64,000 nt of DNA, taken from contig JAAEQB010000111.1 of NCBI GenBank assembly GCA_024231975.1, forward strand, positions 124,001 to 188,000, in the 5' to 3' direction. The stretch comes from Allobosea sp. Its GTDB lineage: Bacteria > Pseudomonadota > Alphaproteobacteria > Rhizobiales > Beijerinckiaceae. Positions 49,615-59,381 of this stretch are shown one piece after another. Position numbers and translations under genes: made by a program. Position 1 is the stretch's first letter. Each line of letters starts with the position of its first letter. The notes under the pieces were generated by a model, which was not told the origin of the DNA, searched no databases, and saw only the letters and a program-made list of their open reading frames with translations.

Positions 49615-49899
49615 TCATTGCAGCCCGCCTTGGGCCTGTCGCTTGACCTTCGTGACGGTATCGAGGATCGCCACCGCCCGCCGCAGCGCGGCATAGGTCG
49701 GGTCGGGCCTTGCCCCAGGCTTGAGCAGGTCGGTGGCGGCGAGGTGAATGCGTTCGAAATAGGGGGCGAGCTCCCCTGAGGACGCGCCGGCCCGCTTCGC
49801 GATCTGCGCGAGCGCCTTGGCTGTCTGTTGGGAGGGCCATTTCTGAAAGTCGGATGCGAGCTGCTTGATCGAGGCGATGGAATGATCGGCAGTCGGCAT
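49615..49899 (-). CDS. Small helical protein of unknown function
   Basis: The 94-residue soluble protein is helical (SIASIKQLASDFQKWPSQQT, AKALAQIAKRAG, YAALRRAVAILDTVTKV). There is no signal peptide and no Cys. GGAG lies 7 bases before the ATG. It converges on the transpeptidase gene. I do not recognise it. Confidence 0.65.
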   Translation of the reverse strand: MPTADHSIASIKQLASDFQKWPSQQTAKALAQIAKRAGASSGELAPYFERIHLAATDLLKPGARPDPTYAALRRAVAILDTVTKVKRQAQGGLQ

Positions 49900-50009
49900 C
49901 TGAAGGCTCCGGCCGCGCCCCGAAGCGGAGGACGCCCCCTGTCAATGCGCCAGCACCGAATGCGTTCCCGCTCCGTTGTGATCTCCTGAGGGGGGCGGTA
50001 GCCCCGATA

Positions 50010-51113
50010 TCAGCCTGCCTTTGCTGCCTCGGCGAGATTGGCGGCGACGCAGCTCGCGAAGGCTCCCGTTCCGAGCGGGCCGCCGAGATCGCGCGTGCGC
50101 AGCTCCGGCGTCTTGATCGTCAGGTCGATCGCCCGCTCGATTGCCTGCGCGGCCTGCAGCAGGGCAGGGGCCTGCCGCCGCTCGCCGAGCCAGGCGAGCA
50201 GCATCGCCGCCGAGCCGATCAGCGAGGCGGGATTGGCGAGGTCGCGTCCGGCGATATCGGGCGCCGAGCCGTGCTGCGCTTGCGCCACCGCGTGATGCTC
50301 GCCGGCATTGAGAGAGGCGGCGAGGCCGAGGCTGCCGGAGATCTCGGAGGCCTGGTCCGAGAGGATGTCGCCGAACATGTTGGTGGTGACGATCACGTCG
50401 AAGACGCTGGCGTCGCGTACCAGGAGCGCGGCCATCGCATCGATGATCTTCTCTTCATATTCGACATCCGGATAGCGTTCGGCCACGGCGCGCACGCATT
50501 CCAGGAAGAGCCCGTCGGAGATGCGCAGGACATTGGCCTTGTGCACGGCCGTGACCTTGTGCCGGCGCTGGCGGGCCAGCGCGAAGGCGCTCTCGGCGAT
50601 GCGCAGGGAGGCTTGTCGCGTCACCTTGCGGAACGACATGGCGAGGTCCGGCGTCGGCATGATCTCGCCTGGACCGAGATGCATCGAGCGGTCGGAGTAG
50701 AAGCCTTCGGTGTTCTCGCGCACCATGACGAGGTCGAGGGGCTTGCCGCAGCGTGGCGCAAAACCCTCGCGCGAGCGGGCCGGGCGGATATTGGCGTAGA
50801 GGTCGAGCCGCTTGCGCAACTGGCCGGACGGGTTGAGCCCGCCCTTCTCGGCCGGCGGATACTCGTTGTGCGAAACCGGGCCGAGAATGACGCCGTCCGT
50901 CCGCCTTGCAGCTTCCAGCACCGTCTCGGGAAAGGTCGTGCCCTGGTTCTTCAGCGCGGCGAAACCGATCTCCGCCCGCTCATAGACAAGCCCGAAACCG
51001 AAGAGCTTGCTCGCCGCGTCGAGCACCTTGCAGGTCGCTGCCGCGATCTCGGGGCCGATGCCGTCCCCTTCGAGGACGAGCAGGCGCAAGGCAGGGGATG
51101 TCGCGTCGGTCAT
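50010..51113 (-). CDS. Isocitrate/isopropylmalate dehydrogenase-family enzyme
   Basis: The 367-residue beta-decarboxylating dehydrogenase uses NAD(P) on a 2-hydroxy acid: LEGDGIGPEI, LRKRLDLYANIRPARS, VRENTEGFYSD, KVTAVHKANVLRISDGLF and the metal block DVIVTTNMFGDILSDQASEI. ENTEGFYSD differs from LeuB (ENTGGIYF) and Icd, so tartrate- or homoisocitrate-type substrates are plausible. It is 50 bases downstream of a Bug-type receptor gene, which suggests a catabolic unit for a carboxylic acid. The start ATG at 51113 lacks a good ribosome site. Confidence 0.9.
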   Translation of the reverse strand: MTDATSPALRLLVLEGDGIGPEIAAATCKVLDAASKLFGFGLVYERAEIGFAALKNQGTTFPETVLEAARRTDGVILGPVSHNEYPPAEKGGLNPSGQLRKRLDLYANIRPARSREGFAPRCGKPLDLVMVRENTEGFYSDRSMHLGPGEIMPTPDLAMSFRKVTRQASLRIAESAFALARQRRHKVTAVHKANVLRISDGLFLECVRAVAERYPDVEYEEKIIDAMAALLVRDASVFDVIVTTNMFGDILSDQASEISGSLGLAASLNAGEHHAVAQAQHGSAPDIAGRDLANPASLIGSAAMLLAWLGERRQAPALLQAAQAIERAIDLTIKTPELRTRDLGGPLGTGAFASCVAANLAEAAKAG

Positions 51114-51163
51114 GGTCGGTAGCGGTCCGTGAATAATGGAAGGTGATGGAGCGGGAGGGCACC

Positions 51164-52138
51164 TTATTCGATCTTGATGTCGGCCTGGGCGACCACCTTC
51201 GACCACTTCTCGCGCTCGGCCTTGACGAAGGCGGCGAACTCGGCCGGCGTGTTGCCGATCGGTTGGGCGCCTTCCAGTTCGAGATTCTTGCGCACCTCCG
51301 GCAGGTTGATGATGGTCGCGACCTCGCTGCGCAGCTTGTCGATGATCGCCTGCGGCGTGCCCTTGCGCACGAAGACGCCATACCAGCCGCTCGCCTCGTA
51401 GCCGGGCACGCCGGCCTCCGCCAGCGTCGGCACTTGCGGCAGGGCCGGGGCCCGCTCGGCAGTGGTGACGGCGAGCGCCTTGAGGCCGCCACCGTTCACA
51501 TGGCCGATCGCCGACGGCAGCGTCGCGAACATCATCGGGATATGCCCGCCGATGAGGTCGTTCAGCGCCGGCCCGGCACCGCGATAGGGCGCGTGCTTCA
51601 GCTTGACGCTCGCCATCAGCTCGAACAGCGCGGTGGCGATGTGGTTGGCCGAGCCGTGCCCGGCGGTGCCGTAGGTCAGCCCGTCCGGCTGGGCCTTGGC
51701 GAGCGCGATCAGCTCGGCGACCGAGTTGGCCTTGACCGATGGATGGACCAGCAGGAGCAGCGGCGCCTTGGCGATCAGCGTTACCGGCTCCAGCACCTCG
51801 GCCGGGTCATGCTTCAGATTCTTGAACAGGCTCGGATTGACCGCCATCGGGCCGATATTGCTGATCAGAACGGTGTAGCCGTCGGCAGGAGCCTGCGCCG
51901 CCGCGGTGGTGCCGAGATTGCCGCCTGCGCCGGCGCGGTTCTCGACCACGACGCCGACCCCGAGCCGATCCTGCAGCTTCTGCGCCACCGCCCGCGCGAT
52001 CACGTCGGTGCCGCCGCCCGCGGCATAGGGCACGAGCATGGTGATCGGCTTGCTCGGCCAGTCCTGCGCCTTGGCGGCGAGGGTCGGCAGCGCGGCGAGC
52101 ACGGCTGCGAGCAGGAGCGTTGGAAACCGGCGCGACAT
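51164..52138 (-). CDS. Tripartite tricarboxylate transporter receptor (Bug family)
   Basis: The 324-residue protein has a signal peptide (RRFPTLLLAAVLAALPTLAAKA) and the periplasmic-binding fold of the Bug/TctC family: WPSKPITMLVPYAAGGGTDVIARAVA, VVENRAGAGGNLGT, ADGYTVLISN. These bind carboxylic acids; the TctA/TctB membrane partners are not encoded in the window. GGGAGG precedes the ATG at 52138. It is divergent from a GntR gene and upstream of the dehydrogenase gene in the same operon. Confidence 0.93.
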   Translation of the reverse strand: MSRRFPTLLLAAVLAALPTLAAKAQDWPSKPITMLVPYAAGGGTDVIARAVAQKLQDRLGVGVVVENRAGAGGNLGTTAAAQAPADGYTVLISNIGPMAVNPSLFKNLKHDPAEVLEPVTLIAKAPLLLLVHPSVKANSVAELIALAKAQPDGLTYGTAGHGSANHIATALFELMASVKLKHAPYRGAGPALNDLIGGHIPMMFATLPSAIGHVNGGGLKALAVTTAERAPALPQVPTLAEAGVPGYEASGWYGVFVRKGTPQAIIDKLRSEVATIINLPEVRKNLELEGAQPIGNTPAEFAAFVKAEREKWSKVVAQADIKIE

Positions 52139-52166
52139 GAAGCCTCCCATGCTGTTTTCATTTTCG

Positions 52167-52182
52167 GTATACTGAAGTATGC
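52167..52182. promoter_or_regulatory. Candidate GntR operator
   Basis: GTATACT-GA-AGTATGC is a 7-bp inverted repeat with one mismatch, 28 bases upstream of the Bug-receptor start. It lies between the divergent GntR and receptor genes. Confidence 0.5.
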
Positions 52183-52271
52183 TGAGGGCGAGCGATGAGG
52201 GCAAGCGTTGATTTCGCAGCGGGGGCGGGCGATCACCGCAGCCGGCATGGTGAAGCAGGAGAGGGCGCGGT

Positions 52272-52931
52272 TTGACGGTGTTCGCGGATGTCCAGCCGGT
52301 GCGCTCGCTCGCGGGCCAGGCCTATGCGCGCCTGCGCGAGGCGATCGATGCCGGCGAGCTCAGGCCCGGCATGCGCCTGCGCGAGGAGGATCTCGCCGTT
52401 CGCCTGGAAATGAGCCGCACGCCTTTGCGGGAGGCGGTGCGCCGGCTCGAGGCCGAGGGCTTCTTCACCCGCGATTCGCGCACGCTCGTGGTGGCGACGC
52501 TCGATCATCAGGCCGTGTCGGAGCTCTATGCCATGCGTGAGGTCCTGGAGGGCACAGTCGCCGCCTTCGCCGCACGCCATGCCTCGGAGGGCGAGGTCGC
52601 CCTGCTGCGTGACCTGCACGCGATCGAGGCCGGGCTGCTGGCCAGCCCACAGCAACTCGCCCGCCACAATGAACGCTTCCATTCGGCGCTCTATGGCGCG
52701 GCCCATAACCGCTATCTGCTGAAGGCCCTGAGCGCCCTGCGCGACGCCCGCGCGCTGCTCGGTTCCTCGACATTGCTGGATGCTGACCGGGCGGCGCAGG
52801 CCCATGCCGAGCACGATGCCATCGTCAGCGCGATCGAAGCCCGCGATCCCGCCAAGGCGGAGGCTGCGGCGCGCGATCACATCAGGGCCGCCGGCCGCGA
52901 GCGGCTGCGGCGGCTGGTGCAGGCGGGCTGA
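52272..52931 (+). CDS. GntR-family transcriptional regulator (FadR/FCD subfamily)
   Basis: The 219-residue protein has the GntR winged helix (AGQAYARLREAIDAGELRPG, LREEDLAVRLEMSRTPLREA) and an FCD domain with metal-binding His residues (LARHNERFHSALYGAAHN and AEHDAIVSAI). FCD regulators sense organic acids, which fits the divergent Bug-receptor/dehydrogenase operon. The start is a TTG at 52272, with a GTG at 52278 as alternative. It is preceded by an AGGAGAGGG stretch. Confidence 0.88.
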   Translation: MTVFADVQPVRSLAGQAYARLREAIDAGELRPGMRLREEDLAVRLEMSRTPLREAVRRLEAEGFFTRDSRTLVVATLDHQAVSELYAMREVLEGTVAAFAARHASEGEVALLRDLHAIEAGLLASPQQLARHNERFHSALYGAAHNRYLLKALSALRDARALLGSSTLLDADRAAQAHAEHDAIVSAIEARDPAKAEAAARDHIRAAGRERLRRLVQAG

Positions 52932-52952
52932 CCCGCCTGCGGCCGACTCGGC

Positions 52953-53036
52953 TCAGGCCAGATTGTCGGCGATCAGGAAGCCGAGCAGCGAGATGCACGC
53001 CATCACGATCGAGATTTCCAGAAGACTGAAGCCCAT
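52953..53036 (-). CDS. Possible 27-residue single-helix membrane protein
   Basis: A short frame encodes one hydrophobic helix (ISIVMACISLLGFLIA) with a GFSLLE start and an ADNLA tail. GGAGG lies 5 bases before its ATG, which is better than many large genes nearby. It lies 82 bases downstream of nhaA on the same strand. Its size and form recall KdpF-like or AcrZ-like helper peptides, but a helper role for NhaA is inference. The GFSLLE start resembles a prepilin, but the protein is far too short for a pilin. Confidence 0.5.
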   Translation of the reverse strand: MGFSLLEISIVMACISLLGFLIADNLA

Positions 53037-53118
53037 TGCCGCCTCCACCGCTGGAGGGGCAACGCAGCTCGCTCGCCATGGTTCCGCCGCAGCTGCGACG
53101 ATTCTGTGATCGTGCTGC

Positions 53119-54378
<1,260 letters not shown>

Positions 54379-54533
54379 ATCGGCCTCCTTCCGCCGGCTT
54401 CCATTCCGCCGGTTTGCTGCGACACCTCGATGTCGTTTCGATTGCAGCCGAGGATCGCGCCAAATGGCGAGTCGGCCTTCCCAGGTTGTGAATAAAGCAG
54501 AATGCGCGTGAAGCGGCACTCCATATCGCCGCA

Positions 54534-55742
54534 CTATCGCCGGCGCAGCCAGCGGGCGCCGCCAGCCAGCGTGGCCGTGGCGGTCATGATCGCGAGCAGC
54601 GTAGCCGTTCCGCCGAACAGGCTGCCATAGCCGAGCCCGGCGATCACGGGTGTGCTGACCAGCGGCGAGCAGAACTGGCCGATGAAGATCGAGGCGGTGA
54701 GGATGCCGCCGGCCAGCCCGCGCTTCGATGTCGGTGCGAGGTTGAGGGCGAGGGCGACGAAGCTCGGCGAGACCAGCGCATAGCCGGCACCGATCGCCGC
54801 AACCGCGACGAAGATCGCGGGGGTGGTCGCGGCCAGCAGCAGGATGAGGAAGCCCAGCGCCATCGCGCCATAACCGAGCGCGAAGATGCCGGCATAGCCG
54901 GCGGCGCGCTGGATGCGCGGGTAGAGCAGGGCAAAACCGCCGCCCGACAGCATCAGCACTCCGAGTGCCGAGCCGGTCATGATCGCGCTGTCATAGCCTC
55001 GCGCATCGAGGAAGAAAGAGAGCTGCGTCGGCATGATGAAGAAGATCATGTTGGTCACGCCTTGGAGCAGGACCAGCAAGGCGAGGGGCAATCGCCAGGG
55101 GCGAAGATCGTTGCTCGCGCTCGACAGCTTCGAGCCACTTCCCGGCGACAGGCGCGGCGGATCGACGATGACCAGCCACATCAGCGGCAGGAAGGCGGCG
55201 GCGAGGCCGTAGATCGCGAAGGGCAGGCGGGGCGAGAGCGTCGCCACCCAGCCGGCGGTCAGGATGAAGACGAGGCCGCCGAGATTGCGCGCCGAGATCT
55301 GCAGGCCGGTCAGGGCATTGCGGTCGTCGCCGGTGAAATAGTCGCCGACCAGTGCCGTCTGCGCTGTCATGATCAGGGCAACCGCTACCCCCAATACGAG
55401 CCGGCTGGCGAAGATCGTCGGCAGGTCGGGCAGGACGAGCCCGGCGCAGCCCGAGATGACGAAGAGGACGACGCCGAAGAGCAGCAGACTTCGCCGTCCG
55501 ATCCGGTCGGCTGCGATCCCAGCGAGCGGGGCAACGATGGCAACGCTGAGTGAGGGCGCCGGCACCAGAAGCCGCGTCAGCAGCGCTGCGTTCGGATCGC
55601 CGGCGAACAGGCGTTCCAGCCCGGGCAGGGCCGGGGCGATCGTTGCGTTCGCCATGGTGGTGAGTGATGCCGCCATCAGCAGTGCGATGGCGCGCCGGTC
55701 TTGCCAGACCGGAATTTGCCTTGGAACGAGAACAGCTTCCAT
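54534..55742 (-). CDS. MFS drug-type transporter
   Basis: The 402-residue protein has 12 probable helices, the A-motif GIAADRIGRRSLLL between helices 2 and 3, and LVLGVAVALIMTAQTALVGDYF (motif C region). It is likely a proton-driven exporter. AGAGGA precedes the ATG. It is divergent from a MerR gene; its promoter has the 19-bp spacer of MerR-controlled promoters, so it is probably induced by a compound sensed by that regulator. Confidence 0.92.
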   Translation of the reverse strand: MEAVLVPRQIPVWQDRRAIALLMAASLTTMANATIAPALPGLERLFAGDPNAALLTRLLVPAPSLSVAIVAPLAGIAADRIGRRSLLLFGVVLFVISGCAGLVLPDLPTIFASRLVLGVAVALIMTAQTALVGDYFTGDDRNALTGLQISARNLGGLVFILTAGWVATLSPRLPFAIYGLAAAFLPLMWLVIVDPPRLSPGSGSKLSSASNDLRPWRLPLALLVLLQGVTNMIFFIMPTQLSFFLDARGYDSAIMTGSALGVLMLSGGGFALLYPRIQRAAGYAGIFALGYGAMALGFLILLLAATTPAIFVAVAAIGAGYALVSPSFVALALNLAPTSKRGLAGGILTASIFIGQFCSPLVSTPVIAGLGYGSLFGGTATLLAIMTATATLAGGARWLRRR

Positions 55743-55776
55743 GATGATCCTCTTGCCGAAATGATGAGCTCGGCAG

Positions 55777-55807
55777 AGCGTACGAATTCAAGTCGACTTG
55801 AGGTCAA
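55777..55807 (-). promoter_or_regulatory. MerR-type promoter of the MFS gene with palindromic operator
   Basis: On the minus strand TTGACC (-35) and TACGCT (-10) are exactly 19 bases apart, the long spacer of MerR-activated promoters. A perfect 14-bp palindrome, TCAAGTCGACTTGA (55788-55801), fills the spacer. The MerR gene starts 3 bases from the edge of this element. Confidence 0.75.
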
Positions 55808-55809
55808 GC

Positions 55810-56256
55810 ATGGCTGTTCTCGATATCGGCGAGGTCGCCGAGCGCTCGGGCGTCGCGCCCTCGACCCTGCGCTATTACGAGGAGATCGGCCTGATCGCAT
55901 CGCTCTGGCGGCGGGGCCTCAGGCGGCAGTTCGATGCCGATGTGCTGCTGAAGCTGTCGCTCATCGCCATGGGCAAGGCCGCCGGCTTCTCGCTGGAGGA
56001 GATCGCCGGCATGTTCGGCCGCGACGGCAGGCCCGACATCCCGCGCGACCAGCTTCGCACCAGAGCGGATGAACTGCAGCGCCAGATGGTCGAATTGCGC
56101 ACGCTGCGCGACATCCTGCGCCATGTCGCCGATTGTCCGGCGCCGAGCCATCTGGAGTGCCCGACCTTCCGCAAGCTGATGCAGGCTGCGTCACGCAGAA
56201 GGCTGGGCTACCGCCCCTCCGTCCGGCGTTCGGGCGCGCGCCGGGCAGCTCCTTAG
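55810..56256 (+). CDS. MerR-family transcriptional regulator
   Basis: The 148-residue protein has the MerR helix-turn-helix (LDIGEVAERSGVAPSTLRYYEEIGLI) and a long coiled dimerisation helix (RTRADELQRQMVELRTLRDILRHV). Two Cys in ADCPAPSHLECPTF could bind a metal or thiol-reactive drug; the CxxCxC iron-sulfur pattern of SoxR is absent. The ATG at 55810 was preferred over a TTG at 55798. It most likely controls the divergent MFS gene. Confidence 0.9.
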   Translation: MAVLDIGEVAERSGVAPSTLRYYEEIGLIASLWRRGLRRQFDADVLLKLSLIAMGKAAGFSLEEIAGMFGRDGRPDIPRDQLRTRADELQRQMVELRTLRDILRHVADCPAPSHLECPTFRKLMQAASRRRLGYRPSVRRSGARRAAP

Positions 56257-56351
56257 CCGCGTCCATCTATCGCTTGGACAGCCTCACTCTGCGTGATAGG
56301 GACCGCGCGGGGATCGGCCGCGATCGGCCGCCGCATTTTCAGGAGCCGGAC

Positions 56352-57650
56352 ATGACCGACGCCGCGCGCGACAAGCACCTCTCCAACTCCTTCTTCGGCG
56401 CCGGCCTTGCCGATGTCGATCCGGAGATCGCCCGCGCCATCGAGCTCGAGCTTGGTCGTCAGCGCGACGAGATCGAGCTGATCGCTTCGGAAAACATTGT
56501 CTCGCAGGCCGTGCTCGAAGCGCAGGGCTCGGTGATGACCAACAAATACGCCGAAGGCTATCCGGGGCGGCGTTATTATGGTGGCTGCCAGTTTGTCGAC
56601 ATCGCCGAGAAGCTCGCGATCGAGCGCGCCTGCCGCCTGTTCGACTGCCAGTTCGCCAATGTCCAGCCGAACTCGGGCTCGCAGGCCAATCAGGCCGTCT
56701 TCATGGCGCTGATGCAGCCGGGCGACACCTTCATGGGCCTCGACCTCGCCGCCGGCGGCCATCTCACCCACGGCGCCCCGGTCAACCAGTCGGGCAAGTG
56801 GTTCAAGGTCGTGCCCTATGGCGTCTGCGTCGTCGACCAGATCATCGACTATGACGCGATGGAGCGCCTCGCCATCGAGAACAAGCCGAAGATCATCGTC
56901 GCCGGCGGCTCGGCCTATGCCCGCCATTGGGATTTCGCCCGCTTCCGCGAGATCGCCGACAAGGTCGGCGCCTATTTCATGGTCGACATCGCCCATTTCG
57001 CCGGGCTCGTCGCTGGCGGCGCCCATCCCTCGCCGTTCCCGCACGCCCATGTCGTCACCACCACCACCCACAAGACCCTGCGCGGCCCGCGCGGCGGCAT
57101 GGTGCTGACCAATGACGAGGCGATCGCCAAGAAGATCAACTCGGCGGTGTTCCCGGGCCTGCAGGGTGGGCCGCTGATGCACGTCATCGCCGCCAAGGCG
57201 GTCTCGTTCCACGAGGCGCTGCAGCCGGAGTTCAAGAGCTACGCCCACGCCGTCGTCGCCAACGCCAAGGCGCTGGCCGAGACCCTGAAGTCGAAGGGCT
57301 TCGATCTCGTCACCGGCGGCACCGACAACCACCTGATGCTGGTCGACCTGCGTTCGAAGAAGGTCACCGGCAAGGCGGCCGAGGCCGCGCTCGGCCGCGC
57401 CCACATCACCTGCAACAAGAACGGCATCCCCTTCGATCCGGAAAAGCCGATGGTCACCTCCGGCATTCGTTTGGGCACGCCGGCTGCGACCTCGCGCGGC
57501 TTCGGCGTCGCCGAGTTCAAGAAGGTCGGCGAGCTGATCGCCGAGGTGCTGGACGGTCTCGCCGCCAATGGCGAGGAGGGCAATGCCGCGGTCGAGCAGG
57601 CGGTCAAGGCCAAGGCTCACGAGCTGACCGTGCGCTTCCCGATCTACTGA
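56352..57650 (+). CDS. glyA: Serine hydroxymethyltransferase
   Basis: PLP enzyme that converts serine and tetrahydrofolate to glycine and 5,10-methylene-tetrahydrofolate. The 432-residue protein has ELIASENIVSQAVLEAQGS, NKYAEGYPGRRYYGGC, DIAHFAGLVAGG and the PLP Lys in TTTTHKTLRGPRGG (about residue 243). AGGAG lies 7 bases before the ATG at 56352; the longer frame to 56133 is rejected. It precedes nrdR and the rib operon, as in other alphaproteobacteria, but with one unknown gene in between on the other strand. Confidence 0.97.
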   Translation: MTDAARDKHLSNSFFGAGLADVDPEIARAIELELGRQRDEIELIASENIVSQAVLEAQGSVMTNKYAEGYPGRRYYGGCQFVDIAEKLAIERACRLFDCQFANVQPNSGSQANQAVFMALMQPGDTFMGLDLAAGGHLTHGAPVNQSGKWFKVVPYGVCVVDQIIDYDAMERLAIENKPKIIVAGGSAYARHWDFARFREIADKVGAYFMVDIAHFAGLVAGGAHPSPFPHAHVVTTTTHKTLRGPRGGMVLTNDEAIAKKINSAVFPGLQGGPLMHVIAAKAVSFHEALQPEFKSYAHAVVANAKALAETLKSKGFDLVTGGTDNHLMLVDLRSKKVTGKAAEAALGRAHITCNKNGIPFDPEKPMVTSGIRLGTPAATSRGFGVAEFKKVGELIAEVLDGLAANGEEGNAAVEQAVKAKAHELTVRFPIY

Positions 57651-57673
57651 GCGGGAAGCGGCCGGGACCTCTT

Positions 57674-58624
57674 TTACGGGAAGGTCCCGGTCAGCTTGAT
57701 CATGAACAGGTTCTCCGGGCCGCCGGGCGCATCGCCCCGGTTGGTCCGGCTGAGCTCGGCGTTGAGGTCGAGCCCCTTGGTGATCTTGTAGCCGGCCGAG
57801 GCGCTGCCGCCGAACTGGCCGTCCTTGACCTGCGCCGCGACCGAGACGTTGAAACGGTCATCGGTCGCGCTCAGCTTGAGATTGAGGTCGACGGTCGGCT
57901 TGGCGACGTCCTTCTTGACGATGCCGCTGAGTTCGAACGAGCCATATTGCACCATGACCTCGCCCTCGACCTTCTCGATCGCGGCCGACTTCGTCACGAC
58001 CTGAAGCGAAAGATCGAGCTTCAGCCGCTCCCATTTCAGCTTGCCGGTCAGTTTGGCGCCGACCAGCTCGGCCGTCGGGTCGAAGACGATGCCGCCGATG
58101 CCGAGCTTCAGCGCGCCGAGCTTGACGACCTCGAATTTGAGCTTCTCCAGCTGCTGCAGGCCGAGCGTCACCGCGCCGTTGTTCGGCTTGGTGACGAACA
58201 GGGCGGCACCCGCGCCGAGCGCCAGCGCCGCGCCGACGACGTAGACGATACCCTTGTGCTGGTCGACCCAGACGCCGAGCGCCGAGGAGCTCGCCGCCTG
58301 CTTGAAGGCGTCGACCTGCTTCTCCAGAGCCTTGTAATTCGATGACTTCTTGATCTGCTTGAAATATTCTTCCGCTGCCTTCGACAGGACATCGTCGCCG
58401 ATCGAGCGCAGCTTCTGGATGTCTTCGGACGAGAGCTGGGTCGTCTGGCTCTTCAGCTTGGCGTTCGCGAAGCTCAGCAAACCCTTCTGTGCCGTCGACA
58501 GGACGACCGGGCTCTTAAGGATCTCGGCGAGGCGTTCGGGAGATCTCTGGATCTCGCTGTCGAGAAGATCGAAGGCCAGGACGACCAGGCCGCCGAAGGC
58601 GTCGCCGACACTATCATTGGACAT
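57674..58624 (-). CDS. Membrane-anchored protein of unknown function with beta-rich C-terminus
   Basis: The 316-residue protein has a helical N-terminus (about 1-115, many Lys/Ser), one membrane helix (about 125-145, IVYVVGAALALGAGAALFV), and a C-terminal half of alternating beta strands (LKLGIGGIVF, KLTGKLKWERLKLDLSLQVV, VDLNLKLSATDDRFNVSVAA, GSASAGYKITKGLDLNAELS). The strand pattern looks like half a barrel or a lipid-binding sheet. GGAG is 9 bases before the ATG at 58624; the frame to 58699 is not supported. I do not recognise the family. It interrupts the glyA-nrdR neighbourhood on the opposite strand. Confidence 0.8.
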   Translation of the reverse strand: MSNDSVGDAFGGLVVLAFDLLDSEIQRSPERLAEILKSPVVLSTAQKGLLSFANAKLKSQTTQLSSEDIQKLRSIGDDVLSKAAEEYFKQIKKSSNYKALEKQVDAFKQAASSSALGVWVDQHKGIVYVVGAALALGAGAALFVTKPNNGAVTLGLQQLEKLKFEVVKLGALKLGIGGIVFDPTAELVGAKLTGKLKWERLKLDLSLQVVTKSAAIEKVEGEVMVQYGSFELSGIVKKDVAKPTVDLNLKLSATDDRFNVSVAAQVKDGQFGGSASAGYKITKGLDLNAELSRTNRGDAPGGPENLFMIKLTGTFP

Positions 58625-58883
58625 CTGCGAAACTCCGATTGTCAGGCGATGGGGATCGGCAGGCAGGCGCAGGCGGGTCGCGGGACGATAGCTTGCCATG
58701 GGAAGGCAGATCGTCCGGCGTCATTCTGGCGAGGGCTGCGTTCCAATGCCGGAGCGTCATGCGGTCTCGTGCTTGCTCCCTTGCCGGCGGCTGGTCGTTT
58801 TTCGCTGGCCTGCGACGGCATGGCTGGGGCAATGAAGGGCCGCGGGCGCTATCGTCCCTCAAGTCAACCTCGAGGCCCCATTC

Positions 58884-59381
58884 ATGCGCTGTCCCTATTG
58901 CGGCTCGCTCGATACCCAGGTGAAGGATTCGCGGCCGACCGACGACCACGCCTCGATCCGGCGCCGGCGCGTCTGCCCCGATTGCGGCGGCCGCTTCACC
59001 ACCTTCGAGCGCGTGCAGCTGCGCGAGCTCACCGTGGTCAAGCGCTCGGGCCGGCGCACCGCCTTCGACCGCGACAAGCTGCAGACCTCGATCGAGGTTG
59101 CGCTGCGCAAGCGCCCGGTCGCGCCCGAGCGGATCGAGCGCATGGTCAATGGCATCGTCCGCCAGCTCGAAAGCTCCGGCGAGGGCGAGATCCAGAGCTC
59201 GGCCATCGGCGAACTGGTGATGGAGGGGCTGAAATCGCTCGACGACGTCGCCTATGTCCGCTTCGCCTCGGTCTACCGGAATTTCCGCGAGGCCCGTGAT
59301 TTCGAGGAGCTGCTCGGCCAGCTCGGCGGCGACGAGATCGAGCCCGCGACCAAGCCGGCGCCCGCTCGCGACGATGCCTGA
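58884..59381 (+). CDS. nrdR: Transcriptional repressor NrdR
   Basis: Represses ribonucleotide reductase genes in response to ATP/dATP. The 165-residue protein begins with the zinc ribbon MRCPYCGSLDTQVKDSRPTD and CPDCGGRFTTFE, followed by the ATP-cone (VVKRSGRRTAFDRDKLQ ...). Its 3' end overlaps ribD by 8 bases. It heads the nrdR-ribD-ribE-ribH-nusB-thiL operon. Confidence 0.97.
   Translation: MRCPYCGSLDTQVKDSRPTDDHASIRRRRVCPDCGGRFTTFERVQLRELTVVKRSGRRTAFDRDKLQTSIEVALRKRPVAPERIERMVNGIVRQLESSGEGEIQSSAIGELVMEGLKSLDDVAYVRFASVYRNFREARDFEELLGQLGGDEIEPATKPAPARDDA

Noticed and set aside
52953..53036. Prepilin reading of the short ORF after nhaA (GFSLLE)
   Set aside because: The product ends after one helix and no pilus genes are nearby, so a pilin is unlikely.
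55810..56256. SoxR as identity of the MerR regulator
   Set aside because: The operator resembles a SoxR box, but the CxxCxC(x5)C iron-sulfur motif is missing in the protein.
58700..58883. FMN or other riboswitch before the nrdR-rib operon
   Set aside because: No conserved RFN-type blocks could be found in the leader, and the rib genes follow nrdR by overlaps.
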